Source of the DNA: an uncultured Lachnospiraceae bacterium
Lineage (GTDB): Bacteria > Bacillota > Clostridia > Lachnospirales > Lachnospiraceae
Length of the DNA stretch: 24,545 bases
Direction: 5' to 3'
Assembly: GCA_900554205.1 (NCBI GenBank)
Contig: USGM01000041.1
Location: 1-24,545, forward strand
Part shown: piece by piece, positions 22,736-24,545 of the stretch
Layout: each line of letters starts with the position of its first letter
How positions within the stretch are numbered: position 1 is the stretch's first letter
Program-made: the position numbers and the translations under genes
The notes under the pieces: generated by a model
Told to the model about the DNA's origin: nothing
Database searches by the model: none
The model's input: only the letters and a program-made list of their open reading frames with translations

Positions 22736-23665
22736 ATGAAAAACCAAATTACCATCCGTGAAGCAATCACGGAAAACGAGGTGGCACTCTTTTGGGAGCA
22801 ACTTCACATCTACCACAAACGGGATATATTTCCAGACCCAAACGCAGAGGAAAGAGACTACTTTCTTGGTGAAGAATACCGAACGACGATGCAGCAAATC
22901 CACGACAGATCACAGGATCGGTGTTACTATCTTTTTTTTCAGCGGAACGGACAAGACATCGGCTTGGCATTGCCGGTGATTTACACCTCTGAAGATGGTA
23001 AATGCTTCATTATGGAATACTGCGTGTATCCTGAATATCGTGGAAAAGGCATGGGCAGAGAATGTGCCGATGTTCTGCTGGATTGGGCAAGGGCAAACGG
23101 TGCACTCTATGCAGAACTGAATTATGGTGGTAATGATCGCCGTCTCCGCTTCTGGAAAAGTGTAGGTTTTATCGAGAACGGAGTTGACGAATGGGGCGAG
23201 CCGTTGATGCTTCTGCCTCCTAACGACGAAATTCCATTTACTGTGAATGTCCTGGATAATCCGACCGATTGGCAGCTTTTGAAATTGGAAAACGGATTCA
23301 AAAAAGACATCGGTGAAGAATCGCTCACAGAGGAAAAGCAGAAACAGCTTCAGCAGGCGATTCGAGAGGGAAAGACTACCTTCTTTGTTGCAAAGCGTGG
23401 CTATCGTGCAGTGGGTATGTGTAGTATTGCAAAATGCTATTCCACTTTTTCTTGCTCCGATGTGGGTGAGTATGAGGATTTTTACATCGAACCGGCATTC
23501 CGTGGCAAGGGCATTGCCCGGAAATTGGCAGAGACTGCGCAGACATGGTGCAAAGATAACGGCATACAGAGCTTAAAGGTATGCTGTGCGCCGTGTGATG
23601 AAGAAATGTATCGTGTTCTTGGCTTTGACATCAGATTGGGGACAACATTCGCACACATTGGGTAA
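22736..23665 (+). CDS. tandem-domain GNAT acetyltransferase
   Basis: This 309-residue protein has two GNAT domains. The first (about 5-155) has the acetyl-CoA loop YRGKGMG around R102 and ends RFWKSVGF. The second (about 165-309) has FRGKGIA around R256 and ends EMYRVLGFDIRLG. The substrate is unknown; tandem GNATs acetylate drugs, amino acids or protein N-termini. GGAG lies 7 bp before the ATG. Base composition looks lower in GC than the operons at the left of the window, which may indicate transfer. A short leader frame precedes it. Confidence 0.9.
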   Translation: MKNQITIREAITENEVALFWEQLHIYHKRDIFPDPNAEERDYFLGEEYRTTMQQIHDRSQDRCYYLFFQRNGQDIGLALPVIYTSEDGKCFIMEYCVYPEYRGKGMGRECADVLLDWARANGALYAELNYGGNDRRLRFWKSVGFIENGVDEWGEPLMLLPPNDEIPFTVNVLDNPTDWQLLKLENGFKKDIGEESLTEEKQKQLQQAIREGKTTFFVAKRGYRAVGMCSIAKCYSTFSCSDVGEYEDFYIEPAFRGKGIARKLAETAQTWCKDNGIQSLKVCCAPCDEEMYRVLGFDIRLGTTFAHIG

Positions 23666-23728
23666 CTGATAAAGGGCAGCGATTCAGCCGGACGAGTCGT
23701 CACCGTCTTCTAAGGGAGGAAAATGATC

Positions 23729-24463
23729 ATGAAATTTAGAAAAGAAATCATCATTGCTACGTTTTCCATGGGAGTTTTATGCGCTGGATGTGGTGCAGAC
23801 TCTGCCGGGGAGGGAGAACAATTACCGGCCGCTATCCCTGCAGCAGTTTCCGGTGAGGAAACGGACGTAGAAGATTTGACGGAAGCTACGGTAAAAATTC
23901 ATGTGTTTACACAGGAAGATATGGTTGTTACACCCGAGATTAAGGAATACGATTTTGCTGCTGCGCAGGAAGCGGGTAGCACGGAAGAATTACAGGGATG
24001 GCTGCCGGGGACGGCAGAAGGAACATGGTACGTCATTGAAATCGATGGTATTGAGTATTATTACGGAAAATACGATTATTCAAAAGACATCACACTTTTT
24101 GGGTATTCCATCATCAACAATCAGTATTCGCTGGCAAACGGAATCACAGTAGGGATGAAGCAGGAGGAGATACTTGCGGAATATCCTGATATGGCGGTCA
24201 TGGATTTTGAAGGCGATTATCTGCAAAAGGAAGTGACAGGCCACCAAGGATGGAATAATGTCGCCTATCCACGGAGTTACATAGATATGGATGATGAATG
24301 GGATTATAGAGGAGAAGATTATTATTGGGAAAATCAGTTTGATTATATTATGATTGCGAATATTGACCTCGGAACCTATGATACCTTACCGATTTATGTG
24401 GGACTGCTCATGAAGGATGATACAGTGTCAGCTATTACCTTCTATTACCCGACAGCGGGATAG
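23729..24463 (+). CDS. putative lipoprotein, unknown function
   Basis: The 244-residue protein starts with a lipoprotein-type signal, a KFRKE charged stretch, a hydrophobic core, then VLCAGC with C21 as the likely lipidated cysteine. The -3 position is Cys rather than the usual Leu, so the lipobox is atypical. The mature part is acidic and Tyr-rich (for example DDEWDYRGEDYYWENQFDY), with a middle region including GITVGMKQEEILAEYPD, a phrase seen in small extracellular sensor/BLIP-like folds. No known family is assigned. I chose ATG 23729, 8 bp after GGGAGGA; ATG 23723 is only 2 bp from it. Confidence 0.75.
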   Translation: MKFRKEIIIATFSMGVLCAGCGADSAGEGEQLPAAIPAAVSGEETDVEDLTEATVKIHVFTQEDMVVTPEIKEYDFAAAQEAGSTEELQGWLPGTAEGTWYVIEIDGIEYYYGKYDYSKDITLFGYSIINNQYSLANGITVGMKQEEILAEYPDMAVMDFEGDYLQKEVTGHQGWNNVAYPRSYIDMDDEWDYRGEDYYWENQFDYIMIANIDLGTYDTLPIYVGLLMKDDTVSAITFYYPTAG

Positions 24464-24472
24464 GTGCCAGAG

Positions 24473-24492
24473 GGACGTTTCTTTTGTCACGA
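24473..24492 (+). repeat. copy of a short dispersed element
   Basis: The 20 bases from 24473 match 17521-17540 at 18 positions and the fragment at 22496, all sharing GGACGT then TTTTGTCA. No gene is seen in the last 80 bases of the window. Confidence 0.45.
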
Positions 24493-24545
24493 TACCGGGG
24501 TCAAAAGGTTATCCAATGATATACATTATGAAGGAATCCATGGTA

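Overview
The window looks like chromosomal DNA of a Clostridia member, most likely a Lachnospiraceae-type gut anaerobe. This rests on moderately GC-rich, strongly codon-biased genes, Gram-positive ribosome binding sites, and the order fmt - zinc peptidase - rsmB - rlmN - PP2C phosphatase - PASTA kinase - rsgA, which is classical for Firmicutes. DUF3793, a collagen-like surface protein, BlaR1-type M56 peptidase and a YicI-like GH31 enzyme fit the same group. No database search was run; names come from recognised motifs.

Layout. 1-7933 is a compact housekeeping operon for translation and ribosome quality, carrying the Ser/Thr kinase-phosphatase pair and rsgA, and ending in a PH-like hypothetical gene and a clear terminator. 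7962-9106 is a two-gene unit (DUF3793 + flavodoxin) with a strong promoter and a DtxR-like palindrome, so probably iron controlled. 9085-10491 holds a GH28-like glycosidase on the minus strand with its own promoter and a palindrome. 10604-12811 is an orphan methyl-accepting chemotaxis protein. 12866-15119 carries two MATE transporters: the first is a half-size, six-helix version preceded by a promoter and a terminator-like hairpin, the second is full length. 15124-17565 is an alpha-xylosidase with a promoter and a LacI-type palindrome. 17591-19052 is an M56/BlaR1-like sensor peptidase.

From about 19053 onward the DNA becomes patchy. It contains a decayed, internally deleted copy of an RpiB/LacAB gene and its upstream neighbour, small membrane proteins, an intact RpiB/LacAB gene, a 5'-damaged VanZ-like gene whose 3' end has expanded into a 53-bp tandem repeat with stem-loops, a frameshifted collagen-like gene (minus strand), a tandem GNAT acetyltransferase with a possible leader peptide, and a lipoprotein.

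A recurring theme is duplication of gene 3' ends: flavodoxin, RpiB, GH31 and VanZ all have tail fragments re-copied in non-coding DNA. The most interesting candidates are the six-helix MATE with its attenuator-like leader, the iron-box DUF3793/flavodoxin unit, the 53-bp stem-loop array, and the gene-tail relics.
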